From: JANQQZ01 sp039187315
GTDB taxonomy: Bacteria; Planctomycetota; Phycisphaerae; Phycisphaerales; UBA1924
Assembly (NCBI GenBank): GCA_039187315.1
Contig: JBCCZQ010000001.1
Location: 1 to 64,000 of the forward strand
Reading direction: 5' to 3'
Length of the DNA: 64,000 nucleotides
Under the pieces are notes generated by a model. The model ran no database searches. It was not told the DNA's origin and saw only the letters and a list, made by a program, of their open reading frames with translations. How positions within the stretch are numbered: the stretch's first letter is position 1; the number at the start of each line of letters is the position of its first letter. Position numbers and translations under genes: made by a program. Of this stretch, positions 52,422 through 61,844 are shown piece after piece.

Positions 52422-52943
52422 ATGGCGAGCAACTCGAAAAAGGCCAAGACGGTGACGATCGGTGGCATCGTGCTCGTGGCGGCGATCCTGCTCTCCAAGC
52501 TCCTCGGCGGCCCGGATCTGACCTCCCTGCTGCTCAGCGACGGCCGATCCTTGCCGACCTCCGTACCACCGCGCGAGGCCGCGCCCGGCACCGCAGCCAC
52601 AACTGCGGCGGACGGCGAATCGGCCATCCGTGCACTGATCAACACCCGGACCTCTGGCGAGATGGTCGAGTTGCATGCCGAGATCGTCAAGTTGCTCCCC
52701 GACGACAACGAGGGCTCCCGACACCAGCGGATCCTGCTGGAGCTCAAGACCGGCGGCACGATGCTGGTCGCGCACAACATCGACCTGGCAGAACGCATCC
52801 CCGCTGAGGAGGGCGACTGGATCACGGTCTACGGGCAGTACGAGTGGAACGACAAAGGCGGCGTGCTGCACTGGACGCACCACGACCCGAAGAACTGGCG
52901 TGAGGGCGGCTGGATCGAGCACGCCGGCGTGCGATACGAATGA
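52422..52943 (+). CDS. DUF3465-family exported/membrane-anchored protein
   Basis: A 173-residue protein. ATG 52422 has GGGAGG before it. A membrane or signal helix lies at about 10-30 ('IGGIVLVAAILLSKLLGG'). Residues about 75-170 match DUF3465, a small OB-like domain with 'LLPDDNEGSRHQRILLELKT', 'MLVAHNIDLAERIPAEEGDW' and 'VLHWTHHDP'. The function of the family is unknown; free DUF3465 proteins are associated with DNA/RNA-binding annotation in some genomes. Its stop overlaps the uvrB start by four bases (ATGA), so it is coupled to repair-enzyme synthesis. Confidence 0.8.
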   Translation: MASNSKKAKTVTIGGIVLVAAILLSKLLGGPDLTSLLLSDGRSLPTSVPPREAAPGTAATTAADGESAIRALINTRTSGEMVELHAEIVKLLPDDNEGSRHQRILLELKTGGTMLVAHNIDLAERIPAEEGDWITVYGQYEWNDKGGVLHWTHHDPKNWREGGWIEHAGVRYE

Positions 52944-55138
52944 GCCGGTTCACCGTCGAGAGCCCGTTCGTGCCCATGGGCGATCAGCCGGCTGCGATCG
53001 ATGCGCTCGAGGCCCGCATCAACGCGGGCGAGCGGTATGCCTGTCTTCTCGGCGCCACGGGTACGGGCAAGACGTTCACGATGGCCAACCTGATCGCGAG
53101 GGTTCAGAAGCCCACGCTGGTCATCAGCCACAACAAGACCCTCGCGGCGCAGCTCTTCGAGGAATTCAAGGAGCTGTTCCCGGCGTCCAGCGTGAACTAC
53201 TTCGTCAGCTACTACGACTACTACCAGCCGGAGGCGTACATCCCGCAGCGGGACATCTACATCGAAAAAGATGCGAGCAGGAACGACGACCTCGACCAGC
53301 TGCGGCTGGCTGCGACGAGCAACATCCTCAGCCGACGGGACTCGCTGGTCGTCGCGAGCGTCTCGTGCATCTTCGGCCTGGGCTCTCCCGAGGCCTACGC
53401 GCACAAGGTCATGACGATTACGCGCGGCAGCACGATCGACCGGCGATCGTTCCTGCTCGGGCTCAACGACATGCAGTACCAGCGCTCCGAGATCGAGTTC
53501 AAGCGCGGCCAGTTCCGCGTGCGGGGAGACGTCATCGAGGTCTGGCCCGCGTACGAAAAGTTCGCCGTACGTGCCGAGCTGTTCGGCGATGAGATCGAAC
53601 GCATCGAGCTGATCAACCCCACGTCGGGCGAGGTGCTGGCGGACGAGTCGCAGTTCTTCCTGTTCCCAGCCGTGCACTATGTGATGCCCGAGGATCAGAT
53701 GCAGACGGCCCTCGAGCAGATCCGGTCCGAACTCGACGAGCGCGTGATGCAGCTGCGGCACGAGGGCAAGCTGCTCGAAGCCCAGCGCCTGCTGGGGCGG
53801 ACGAAGTACGACCTGGAGATGATGGAAGAAGTCGGCTTCTGCTCCGGCATCGAGAACTACAGCCGGTTCATGGACAACCGTCAGCCCGGCGAGCGGCCGT
53901 TCACGCTGCTGGACTACCTCGACTACGCCCCGCCGACGGGCGAGATGGGCATCGGCACAACCCGCGTCGGCACCGATACCCAGGGCGAACGCCCAACGAG
54001 CGAGGGCGCCCGCAGCCTCCGGCGGAACTATCGCGACTGGCTCGTCATCATCGATGAGAGCCACGTCACGCTGCCGCAGATCCGCGCGATGTACAACGGC
54101 GACAAGGCCCGGAAGCAGATCCTGGTCGATCACGGCTTCCGTCTGCCCAGCGCGATGGACAATCGCCCGCTACGGTTCGAAGAATTCGAGGCGATCGCGC
54201 CGCAGATCGTCTTTGTCAGCGCCACGCCGGGCCCATACGAGCTCGAGGCCACCGCAGGCGAGGTCGCCGAGCAGGTCATCCGGCCCACAGGCCTGACGGA
54301 TCCGGAGATCGAAGTCGTTCCGGCGCAGGGGCAGGTGCCGGACCTGCTCGAACGGTGCCGGGAACGCGTCGAACGCGGCGAACGGGTGCTCGTGACCGCG
54401 CTCACAAAACGACTATGCGAAGACCTGACGAACTACCTGCACCAGCAGGGTCTGGGCGTGCGGTACCTGCACAGCGACATCGACACGCTCGAACGCGTCG
54501 AGATCTTGACCGACCTGCGCAAGGGCGAGTTCCAGGTGCTCGTCGGGGTGAACCTGCTACGCGAGGGCCTGGACCTGCCCGAAGTCTCGCTGGTCTGCAT
54601 CCTCGACGCCGACAAGGAAGGCTTCCTGCGGAGCCCGACGAGCCTGATCCAGCAGATGGGCCGTGCCGCACGGAACGTCAACGCGAAGGTCATTATGTAC
54701 GCCGATAAAGTTACGCCCGCGATGCAGGTCGCGATCGAAGAGACCGAGCGGCGGCGGGCCAAGCAAGAGGCGTTCAACGCGGAGCACGGCATCACGCCCA
54801 GATCGGTTGAGAAGGCCATCCGCAGCGGGATCGAGCGCGAGCTGAAGGCGCGCAAGACGGCGCGGGAGGCGGTCGACGCGACCGACGAGGCCTTCGACGC
54901 CGCCGAGCTTGCGCGGGAACTGGAAGCCGAGATGATGGCCGCGGCCGAGGCGATGGAGTTCGAGAAGGCGGCGACCCTCCGCGATCAGGTCAAGGCGATC
55001 CGCGACGGCAAGGTCGGCTCGGGCGGCAAGGTCCGCAAGAGCGAGCTGACCAAAAAGCGAGGCTCCCGCAAGGCCGGCGGCGGCAAGCCTGGCGCGCCGG
55101 GTACGCGCGCCGGCAACAAGCGCAGAGGCCGCGGCTGA
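52940..55138 (+). CDS. uvrB: Excinuclease ABC subunit B
   Basis: A 732-residue helicase-like protein that verifies DNA damage and hands it to UvrC. The Walker A is 'LLGATGTGKTFTMANLIARV'. The damage-probing beta-hairpin region 'VSYYDYYQPEAYIPQRDIYI' is intact, as are 'IIDESHVTLPQIRAMYNGDK', 'EVSLVCILDADKEGFLRSPT' and 'QQMGRAARNV'. The C-terminal UVR motif ('LEAEMMAAAEAMEFEKAATL') that binds UvrC is present, followed by a basic Lys/Gly-rich tail. It overlaps the DUF3465 gene upstream. Confidence 0.97.
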   Translation: MSRFTVESPFVPMGDQPAAIDALEARINAGERYACLLGATGTGKTFTMANLIARVQKPTLVISHNKTLAAQLFEEFKELFPASSVNYFVSYYDYYQPEAYIPQRDIYIEKDASRNDDLDQLRLAATSNILSRRDSLVVASVSCIFGLGSPEAYAHKVMTITRGSTIDRRSFLLGLNDMQYQRSEIEFKRGQFRVRGDVIEVWPAYEKFAVRAELFGDEIERIELINPTSGEVLADESQFFLFPAVHYVMPEDQMQTALEQIRSELDERVMQLRHEGKLLEAQRLLGRTKYDLEMMEEVGFCSGIENYSRFMDNRQPGERPFTLLDYLDYAPPTGEMGIGTTRVGTDTQGERPTSEGARSLRRNYRDWLVIIDESHVTLPQIRAMYNGDKARKQILVDHGFRLPSAMDNRPLRFEEFEAIAPQIVFVSATPGPYELEATAGEVAEQVIRPTGLTDPEIEVVPAQGQVPDLLERCRERVERGERVLVTALTKRLCEDLTNYLHQQGLGVRYLHSDIDTLERVEILTDLRKGEFQVLVGVNLLREGLDLPEVSLVCILDADKEGFLRSPTSLIQQMGRAARNVNAKVIMYADKVTPAMQVAIEETERRRAKQEAFNAEHGITPRSVEKAIRSGIERELKARKTAREAVDATDEAFDAAELARELEAEMMAAAEAMEFEKAATLRDQVKAIRDGKVGSGGKVRKSELTKKRGSRKAGGGKPGAPGTRAGNKRRGRG

Positions 55139-55193
55139 GCGAACGCCCCCTCGATTCCGCAGGCAGATCCCCTCTCGGGCCGATGTGGCTCGT

Positions 55194-56762
55194 ATGAACG
55201 ATTTCCGTGCGAGCAATCCGGAACTCACAGGGAGCATCCGGCGCGTGCGTCTGGCGGTCTGGCACCAGATCTGGCTCCGGCTCGGGGCACAGGCGGGCGG
55301 ACGGCCGATCGTGATTTACGGCGCAGGCCAGCACACCCAACGGTTCCTGACCGCCATGGCAGACGTCAACGGTGGTCCGGCGGTCTCGTGCATCATCGAC
55401 GACAGCCCCAATGCCGCGCAGATTGCTGGCGTCCCCGTCTGTACACCTGACAATACCGACCCGGAAACCGCCGCCCTCGTCATAGTCAGCTCTGATACCT
55501 GGGAGGAAGCGCTGACCCGGCGCGCTGAGGCTTGGACGCGAGGGAAGATACCCGTCGAGCGGCTGTACGAGGGTCTCGACGAGCTCAAGGCAACCCCGTT
55601 CTTCGAAGACTGCGGTACGGTCGTGGCGGTTGATACGGACGGTACACGACGCACAATCGATGAGCTGGGTGCGTCCCATGTGATGCACCCAACCGAGCGG
55701 GCGAACCGGGCTCCGAGCGCGATCGACCCCATCACTGAGCGGCGCGTCTGGTCGCTGGACCATCCCGAGTTCAAGCTCAATCGCGCGTTACTGTCGCCCG
55801 ACTCGAAGCCCACGCTCAAGGAACACCAGTACTACCCGGGCGACACATTCCGCAAGGGAGCGAACCTACGCGACGAGTGCCTTGTCACCGATCCGGAGCA
55901 TGGGTTGGTCACGCCCGATACGCGGATCAGCGTCATCGGCAGCTGCTTCGCGCAGAACTTCCGGCTCTGGCTGATCGAGCACGGCTATAACTTCTGCCAG
56001 TTCGAAGACGGCCCCTTTGCCGAACACAGCTCGGTGCGAACCGGCCCGCTGTTCAACACGGGCAGCATCTGCCAACTCTTCGAATGGGCATTTAACGGCT
56101 TTGACGCGGTCGATCCTGTCTGGCGATCGGAAGGCATGCTGATGGATCCATACCGCCTCGGGCTCACCTGGCCGACCGAGCAGGACATGCACGCGGAGCG
56201 TGCGTCACACTTCGCAGCGGTGCGCAGCATGGTCGATGAGTCGGAGGTGCTGGTGCTGACGCTCGGACTGAGCGAAGTCTGGCGCAACCGCGAAGACAAG
56301 CGTTGCTACTACCTCGTCCCTCCCCAGGGCATTCTGGACGAGAGATACCACGAGCACGCGCTGCTGACGGTCGATGACTGCGACGATCATCTCGAGCGGT
56401 TCTATGGGATCATCCGCGAGCGGAACCCGTCCCTCCGCCTGGTCATATCGCTGAGCCCTGTGCCGCTGAAAGCGACGTATTTCGATCGCAATGCGCTGCA
56501 GTCAGACGCGGTGAGCAAGGCGACGATTCGCACTGCGATGCACTGGTTCTGCGAGAGGCATCCGGAGGTGGTGTACTTCCCGAGCTACGAGATGGTGACA
56601 CGCTCGCCGGATTGGCCGTACCGAACTGACAACAGACATGTTGTCGAGCACCCGTTCGTGTCGAACATCATGAAGACATTCATCGAGCACTACGGCGCTC
56701 CCGGCGAAGCCGATCGTCTTGTGGAGATGAAGGCAGCCGCGGAGCGCTCGTCGGCAGCATAG
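55194..56762 (+). CDS. GSCFA domain protein
   Basis: A 522-residue protein. An N-terminal region (about 35-130) looks Rossmann-like ('RPIVIYGAGQHTQRFLTAMA'). The GSCFA domain covers about 185-510: 'TRISVIGSCFAQNFRLWLIE' bears the family name motif, with 'VLVLTLGLSEVWRNREDKRC', 'RLVISLSPVPLKATYFDRNA' and 'VVYFPSYEMVT' following as in GDSL-like esterases. These act on glycans or acyl groups in some bacteria. The start is ATG 55194, three codons after a GTG. It lies between uvrB and uvrA, apparently unrelated to repair. Confidence 0.85.
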   Translation: MNDFRASNPELTGSIRRVRLAVWHQIWLRLGAQAGGRPIVIYGAGQHTQRFLTAMADVNGGPAVSCIIDDSPNAAQIAGVPVCTPDNTDPETAALVIVSSDTWEEALTRRAEAWTRGKIPVERLYEGLDELKATPFFEDCGTVVAVDTDGTRRTIDELGASHVMHPTERANRAPSAIDPITERRVWSLDHPEFKLNRALLSPDSKPTLKEHQYYPGDTFRKGANLRDECLVTDPEHGLVTPDTRISVIGSCFAQNFRLWLIEHGYNFCQFEDGPFAEHSSVRTGPLFNTGSICQLFEWAFNGFDAVDPVWRSEGMLMDPYRLGLTWPTEQDMHAERASHFAAVRSMVDESEVLVLTLGLSEVWRNREDKRCYYLVPPQGILDERYHEHALLTVDDCDDHLERFYGIIRERNPSLRLVISLSPVPLKATYFDRNALQSDAVSKATIRTAMHWFCERHPEVVYFPSYEMVTRSPDWPYRTDNRHVVEHPFVSNIMKTFIEHYGAPGEADRLVEMKAAAERSSAA

Positions 56763-56781
56763 CCTGACCTACAATGGCCGC

Positions 56782-56985
56782 GTGTCGAATCGAAAGAGCC
56801 TCTTTCAACGCATCGGATACTACCTGATCGGTGTCGCGATCGGGCTGGTCCTGCTCGGCGTGATCCAGATGCAGCGCGCGAAAGCAAGGGCCGCACAGCA
56901 GGCCGAGCAGCCGCAGCTATCGCAACCGTCAGCGGCAACCGACAGCCCGGCAGGGGACACGCCCGTCCGCGATGACGGGACTTAG
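56782..56985 (+). CDS. Small single-span membrane protein
   Basis: A 67-residue frame from GTG 56782 with a basic N-terminus ('SNRKSLFQRIGYYLIG'), one membrane helix (about 12-29, 'YYLIGVAIGLVLLGVI'), then a Lys/Arg/Gln-rich segment and a Ser/Asp/Pro tail. The 'inside-positive' distribution fits an N-in single-span protein. It lies 19 bases after the GSCFA gene and 42 before uvrA. No family recognised. Confidence 0.55.
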   Translation: MSNRKSLFQRIGYYLIGVAIGLVLLGVIQMQRAKARAAQQAEQPQLSQPSAATDSPAGDTPVRDDGT

Positions 56986-57027
56986 GCCTGCGTTCGCTGC
57001 GGAACGCGCCCCTACGATCCCCTCCGC

Positions 57028-60000
57028 ATGCCGAAAACCGATGACCCAACGACGACCTCCCGCCGCAAGAAGACCAGCGTGAGCAAGAAGCCGTCCCGGA
57101 AGAAGACCGCCCGTACCACGAAGCGCACGGGGGTGGCGCCGTCCGCGGTCGAGGCCAAGCCGCCGCAGCCCGCCGAGCGAAGCATCCGCGTGCGTGGCGC
57201 GCGCGAGCACAACCTCAAGGGCATCGACGTCGATCTCCCGCGCGACCGCCTGATCGTCATAACGGGGCTCTCCGGGTCGGGCAAGAGCTCGCTGGCGTTC
57301 GACACGATCTTTGCCGAGGGACAGCGGAAGTACATGGAGTCGCTCTCCGCGTACGCCAGGCAGTTCCTCGACCAGCTCAAGAAGCCCGACGTCGAGGAGG
57401 TCGAGGGCATCCCCCCCACCATCGCGATCGAGCAGCGCAGCAGCGCGCACAACCCGCGTTCGACCGTCGCAACGACGACCGAGATCTACGACTACCTCCG
57501 CCTGCTGTTTGCCCGCTGCGGCAAGCCTGTCTCTTGGGCGCCGACCAAGCAAAAGAAAGACGGCACCATCCTCGCGCGATCTGGACGACCCATCAGCGCC
57601 ACGCCGAGCACGCAGATCGTTGACGCCGTCATGGATCTCGGCGAGGGAACCCGGCTGATGGTGCTCGCCCCAGTCGTCCGTGAAAAGAAGGGCTTCCACA
57701 AGGACGCTATCGAAGAGCTCCATCAGCAGGGCTGGGCACGCGTGCGTGTCAACGGCCCGAACGGCAGACAGGTCCACGAGATCCGCGACATCCTGGCCAA
57801 GGGCGGCGAGAACCCGCTCGGGCTTGGACGCTACCACAAGAGCACCGTCGAGGCCGTGGTGGACCGCATCGTGATCCGCCACGACATCCGCCAGCGGCTT
57901 GCCGAGTCGATCGAGTCGGCGTTGAAGATGACCGGCGGAACAGTCTTTGTCGCTGTCAACGACCCCAACGACCGCGAGAAGTGGACCGACCGAACCTTCT
58001 CCACGTCCTACGCCGATCCGGATCACCCCGAGGTCGCGCTCGAGGAGCTCTCGCCCCGGCTCTTCTCGTTCAACTCGCCCTTCGGCGCGTGCCCAACGTG
58101 CCACGGGCTTGGTGCGATCCTCGAGTTCGATGAGGAGCTGGTAGTCCCAGACTTCGACAAGACCCTCCGCCGGGGCGCGATCGCGCCCTGGAAGAAGAAC
58201 GGCCCGGGCGGTATGGTCTACCCGCGGTACCTTCGGCGGTTCTGCCGGCAGTTCGGCGTCGACCAGAACGCCGCCATCGGCACGCTCGACGACGAGACCT
58301 ACTCCATCCTGCTCTACGGCGACGAAGACGGCACCTGGCCCGGCGTCATGCCCATGCTCCACGACTGGTTCCACAAGACCGAGAGCCAGTGGGTCAAAGA
58401 CCATCTCCATACTTTCCAGACCGAGAAGACCTGCCCCGACTGCCACGGTGACCGGCTCAGGATCGAGGCGCTGCACGTGCTCCTTGCATCGGAGCACGCC
58501 GCCGACACCGACAAGGCGTTCAGCGAGAGCGTGATCGGGCGCGAACAGACCGATGGGACCGTCCTGAACATCGCCGAGCTTGGGCGGCTGAACATCAACG
58601 ACGCCATCCGCTTTGTCGAGGGTCTCAAGCTCAGCAAGGAGCAGACGCAGATCGCCGAACCGATCATCCGCGAGGTGGGCAACCGGCTTCGGTTCCTCAC
58701 AAGTGTCGGGCTGGAGTACCTGTCTCTGGACCGGCGCACCGCGACCCTCTCGGGGGGCGAAGCGCAGCGCATCCGGCTGGCAACGCAGGTCGGAAGCGGG
58801 CTGGTCGGCGCGTGCTACGTGCTCGACGAGCCGACGATCGGCCTGCATCAGCGCGATAACGACCGGCTGATCCGAACCCTCCGGCACCTGGCCGACATCG
58901 GCAACACCGTGCTGGTCGTCGAGCACGACGAGGACATGATCCGCGCCGCCGACCACATCGTCGATGTCGGCCCCGGACCCGGCGTGCACGGCGGGACAGT
59001 CGTTGCGCAGGGGACCGTGGCCGAGATCGAAGCGCATGAGGCCTCCCTCACGGGCATGTACCTGTCCGGCAGGCGCTCGATCGGGACACCAAGGCAGCGC
59101 CGGAAGCTCAGCGAGAAGAAGGCCGTCGTCGTCAAGGGCGCTAGCGCGAACAACCTCAAGTCGATCGATGTGCCCTTCCCCGTCGGCGGGTTCGTCTGCG
59201 TCACCGGCGTCTCGGGCTCGGGCAAATCGACGCTGGTCAACGAGATCCTGCTCAAGGCGGCCAGGCACGAGGTCACGGGGTCGCGCGACAAGCCCGGTTC
59301 GCACAGCCGCGTCAACGGCCTGCACCATCTCGACCGCATCATCGAGGTCGATCAGTCGCCCATCGGCAGGACCCCGAGGTCGAACCCCGCGACCTACACC
59401 GGCATCTTCGACGAGATACGCAAGATCTTCACGGCCACCAAAGAGGCCAAGATCCGCGGCTACAAGCCCGGGCGGTTTAGCTTCAACGTCTCCGCGCAGG
59501 CCGGCGGTGGGCGGTGCGAGGCATGCCAGGGCCAGGGCACGAAGAAGATCGAGATGCACTTCCTTCCCGATGTCTACGTCGAGTGCGAGGTCTGCAAGGG
59601 CGCCCGCTACAACCGCGAGACACTCGAGGTCACGTACAAAGACAAGTCGATCGCCGATGTGCTGGCGATGACTGTCGAGGACGCGTGCTCGTTCTTTGAG
59701 AACCACCCCAAGGTCCTGCGATTCACCGAGTGCCTCCGCGATGTCGGGCTGGGGTATATCACGCTCGGCCAGCCATCGACCACGCTCTCGGGCGGGGAAG
59801 CCCAGCGCGTCAAGCTCGCCACCGAACTCGGCAAGGGCGTCCGCTACGACGGCACCCGAAGCCAGGAGCACACGCTCTACGTGCTCGACGAGCCGACGAC
59901 CGGCCTGCACTTCGAGGACATCCGCAAGCTGATCGCCGTGCTCAACCAGCTCGCCGACGCCGGCAACACGCTCGTCGTCATCGAGCACAACCTCGACGTT

Positions 60001-60141
60001 ATCAAGTGCGCCGACTGGATCGTCGACCTGGGCCCCGAGGGCGGCGACGGCGGAGGCACCCTCGTCGCCAGCGGCACGCCGGAGGACGTGGCGAAGGTCA
60101 AAGTCAGCCACACGGGCCGGTATCTCAAGACGATGCTTTAG
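57028..60141 (+). CDS. uvrA: Excinuclease ABC subunit A
   Basis: A 1,037-residue damage-recognition ATPase. The first P-loop is 'GLSGSGKSS' at 80-88, the second 'CVTGVSGSGKSTLVNEILL', and both signature motifs 'LSGGEAQRIRLATQVGSG' and 'LSGGEAQRVKLATELG' are present. Zinc fingers follow 'CEACQGQGTKKIEMHFLPDV' with 'YVECEVCKGARYN', and 'CPTCHGLGAILEF' and 'CPDCHGDRL' are also visible. The UvrB-binding and Walker B segments ('YVLDEPTIGLHQRDNDR' and 'YVLDEPTTGLHFEDIRK') are intact. A 50-residue Lys/Arg/Thr-rich N-terminal extension is unusual for the family. Confidence 0.97.
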   Translation: MPKTDDPTTTSRRKKTSVSKKPSRKKTARTTKRTGVAPSAVEAKPPQPAERSIRVRGAREHNLKGIDVDLPRDRLIVITGLSGSGKSSLAFDTIFAEGQRKYMESLSAYARQFLDQLKKPDVEEVEGIPPTIAIEQRSSAHNPRSTVATTTEIYDYLRLLFARCGKPVSWAPTKQKKDGTILARSGRPISATPSTQIVDAVMDLGEGTRLMVLAPVVREKKGFHKDAIEELHQQGWARVRVNGPNGRQVHEIRDILAKGGENPLGLGRYHKSTVEAVVDRIVIRHDIRQRLAESIESALKMTGGTVFVAVNDPNDREKWTDRTFSTSYADPDHPEVALEELSPRLFSFNSPFGACPTCHGLGAILEFDEELVVPDFDKTLRRGAIAPWKKNGPGGMVYPRYLRRFCRQFGVDQNAAIGTLDDETYSILLYGDEDGTWPGVMPMLHDWFHKTESQWVKDHLHTFQTEKTCPDCHGDRLRIEALHVLLASEHAADTDKAFSESVIGREQTDGTVLNIAELGRLNINDAIRFVEGLKLSKEQTQIAEPIIREVGNRLRFLTSVGLEYLSLDRRTATLSGGEAQRIRLATQVGSGLVGACYVLDEPTIGLHQRDNDRLIRTLRHLADIGNTVLVVEHDEDMIRAADHIVDVGPGPGVHGGTVVAQGTVAEIEAHEASLTGMYLSGRRSIGTPRQRRKLSEKKAVVVKGASANNLKSIDVPFPVGGFVCVTGVSGSGKSTLVNEILLKAARHEVTGSRDKPGSHSRVNGLHHLDRIIEVDQSPIGRTPRSNPATYTGIFDEIRKIFTATKEAKIRGYKPGRFSFNVSAQAGGGRCEACQGQGTKKIEMHFLPDVYVECEVCKGARYNRETLEVTYKDKSIADVLAMTVEDACSFFENHPKVLRFTECLRDVGLGYITLGQPSTTLSGGEAQRVKLATELGKGVRYDGTRSQEHTLYVLDEPTTGLHFEDIRKLIAVLNQLADAGNTLVVIEHNLDVIKCADWIVDLGPEGGDGGGTLVASGTPEDVAKVKVSHTGRYLKTML

Positions 60142-60422
60142 CCATCGATCCCCATCAGCTCGTCCACCCCGCCCCACCGTCTCGCACGGGCGGCGTCGAA
60201 CGAATCGGGCAGCGGCCGGGGTGCCAGCTCGATCCGGCCCGAGAGCAGCAGCTTCAGCAGCCGCGTCGTCACGGTTGAGGGCGGCACGGTGCCGCCCGAC
60301 CAGAGCTCGTAATCCTGAAAACTCAGCGTGACGATGTGCGCGGTGGCAGATTCACCGACAGCGATGCGGACCTCGTGCCGCCACCCGTGGGAGGTCTCGG
60401 CCTCTTCGAGGATCTCGATCAT
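60138..60422 (-). CDS. Small conserved hypothetical protein
   Basis: A 94-residue protein, placed at ATG 60422 ('MIEILEEAETSHGWRHEVRI'); the frame stays open further but reads poorly. It is a compact alpha/beta sequence with 'VTLSFQDYELWSGGTVPP' and 'TTRLLKLLLSGRIELAPR', and has no signal peptide. It overlaps the uvrA stop by four bases (convergent). I do not recognise a family. Confidence 0.55.
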   Translation of the reverse strand: MIEILEEAETSHGWRHEVRIAVGESATAHIVTLSFQDYELWSGGTVPPSTVTTRLLKLLLSGRIELAPRPLPDSFDAARARRWGGVDELMGIDG

Positions 60423-60486
60423 GGGCGATGTTTCTGCCACGGCTGATTGTTGCGACCCCACCGGCTCGGCGCGGTAGCATCCGTGC

Positions 60487-61818
60487 ATGACCTTCCTGCT
60501 CGAGACCATCCGCCTGGGTCTGAACAACCTGCGCCTGCATTTCCTGCGATCGTTTCTGACGGCGCTTGGCATCATCATCGGCGTATCGGCCGTGATCGCG
60601 ATGGTCTCGATCGGCGAGGGCTCGAAGCAGCAGGCGCTGATGCAGATCGAACGGCTCGGGGCCCGGAATATCATCGTCCGCAGCCAGAAGCCGCCGACCT
60701 CACAGCAGCAGCAGGGGCAGCAGCAGGGCTGGGTATCACGCTACGGCCTGACCCGAACGGATCTAGCGGTTATCGAGTCCAGCTTTCCCGAAGCCGAGCA
60801 CATCGTCCCGCTCAAGCAGCTCGGCTCCCAGATCCTCCGCGGAGAGAAACGCAAGACGAGCCAGTCTTTCGGCACCACGCCCGAGATGCTGTCCGTCGCG
60901 AATCTCCGCGTTGCGAGAGGCCGGTATATCACCGCTGCCGATATGGACACGCGCGCGATGGTCTGCGTCATCGGATCCGAGGTGGCCAACACCATGTTCA
61001 ATCTGATCGACCCGCTCGAGCACACGCTGCGGATCGATGACAAGGTGTTCCGTGTCATCGGCGTGCTCAAGCCCGTCGGCCTCTCGGGCGGTGCGGGCGC
61101 CGCGCTCGTCGGCCGCGACCTCAACATGGACGTCCACCTCCCGATGACCACGGCCCGTGCGACATTCGGCGATACCGTGGTCAGACAGGAAGCGGGCTCG
61201 CGAAGCAGCACCGAGGTCCAGATCGCCGAGGTCTATATCCAGAGCCCGTCGCGCGAGCGCGTCCTCGCCGACGCCAAGGTCCTCCGTCGCGTCGTCGAGC
61301 AGCGCCACCCCGGCATGACCGACGTCGGCCTGATCGTCCCCTATGAGCTGCTCGAGCAGGCCGAGCGGCAGGCGCTGACCTGGACGGTGACGCTCAGCGC
61401 CATCGCGGGGATCAGCCTGCTCGTCGGCGGCATCGGGATCATGAACATCATGCTCGCGAACGTCACCGAGCGCACACGCGAGATCGGCATCCGCCGATCA
61501 CTGGGCGCGACGCGTCGGCACATCGTCTGGCAGTTCCTCGTCGAAACCGGCGTGCTCAGCGCGATCGGCGGGCTCGTCGGCGTCGGGCTGGGCGTGCTGA
61601 TGAGCCTCGGCATCCCGGCGTTTGTCGAAGATGTGCTGCCGAGGCTGCCCGTTGTCGGGTCGCTGATACCGCCGGACGTCAGCGCGCCGACGCAGCTGAC
61701 CGCATGGTCGATGCTGATCGCGTTCAGCGTCGCCGCCGCGACCGGGCTGGTCTTCGGGCTCTACCCGGCGATGAAAGCCGCGAAGCAGGACCCGATCGTG
61801 GCGTTGCGGCACGACTAA
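60487..61818 (+). CDS. MacB-like ABC transporter permease
   Basis: A 443-residue permease of the MacB/FtsX type. The N-terminal helix starts 'LRSFLTALGIIIGVSAVIAM', the extracytoplasmic domain spans about 50-290 (with a short Gln-rich insert near 75), and the FtsX core contains 'ISLLVGGIGIMNIMLANVTE', 'TREIGIRRSLGATRRHIVWQ' and the final 'GLYPAMKAAKQDPIVALRHD'. The ATPase partner is not adjacent. It is divergent from the small gene at 60422. Confidence 0.9.
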   Translation: MTFLLETIRLGLNNLRLHFLRSFLTALGIIIGVSAVIAMVSIGEGSKQQALMQIERLGARNIIVRSQKPPTSQQQQGQQQGWVSRYGLTRTDLAVIESSFPEAEHIVPLKQLGSQILRGEKRKTSQSFGTTPEMLSVANLRVARGRYITAADMDTRAMVCVIGSEVANTMFNLIDPLEHTLRIDDKVFRVIGVLKPVGLSGGAGAALVGRDLNMDVHLPMTTARATFGDTVVRQEAGSRSSTEVQIAEVYIQSPSRERVLADAKVLRRVVEQRHPGMTDVGLIVPYELLEQAERQALTWTVTLSAIAGISLLVGGIGIMNIMLANVTERTREIGIRRSLGATRRHIVWQFLVETGVLSAIGGLVGVGLGVLMSLGIPAFVEDVLPRLPVVGSLIPPDVSAPTQLTAWSMLIAFSVAAATGLVFGLYPAMKAAKQDPIVALRHD

Positions 61819-61844
61819 GCGCATCCGCCTGAGCCCCGGAGCCG

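Noticed and set aside
56929..60177. 1,082-codon open frame on the minus strand
   Set aside because: It is antisense to uvrA and shows no domain; shadow frame.
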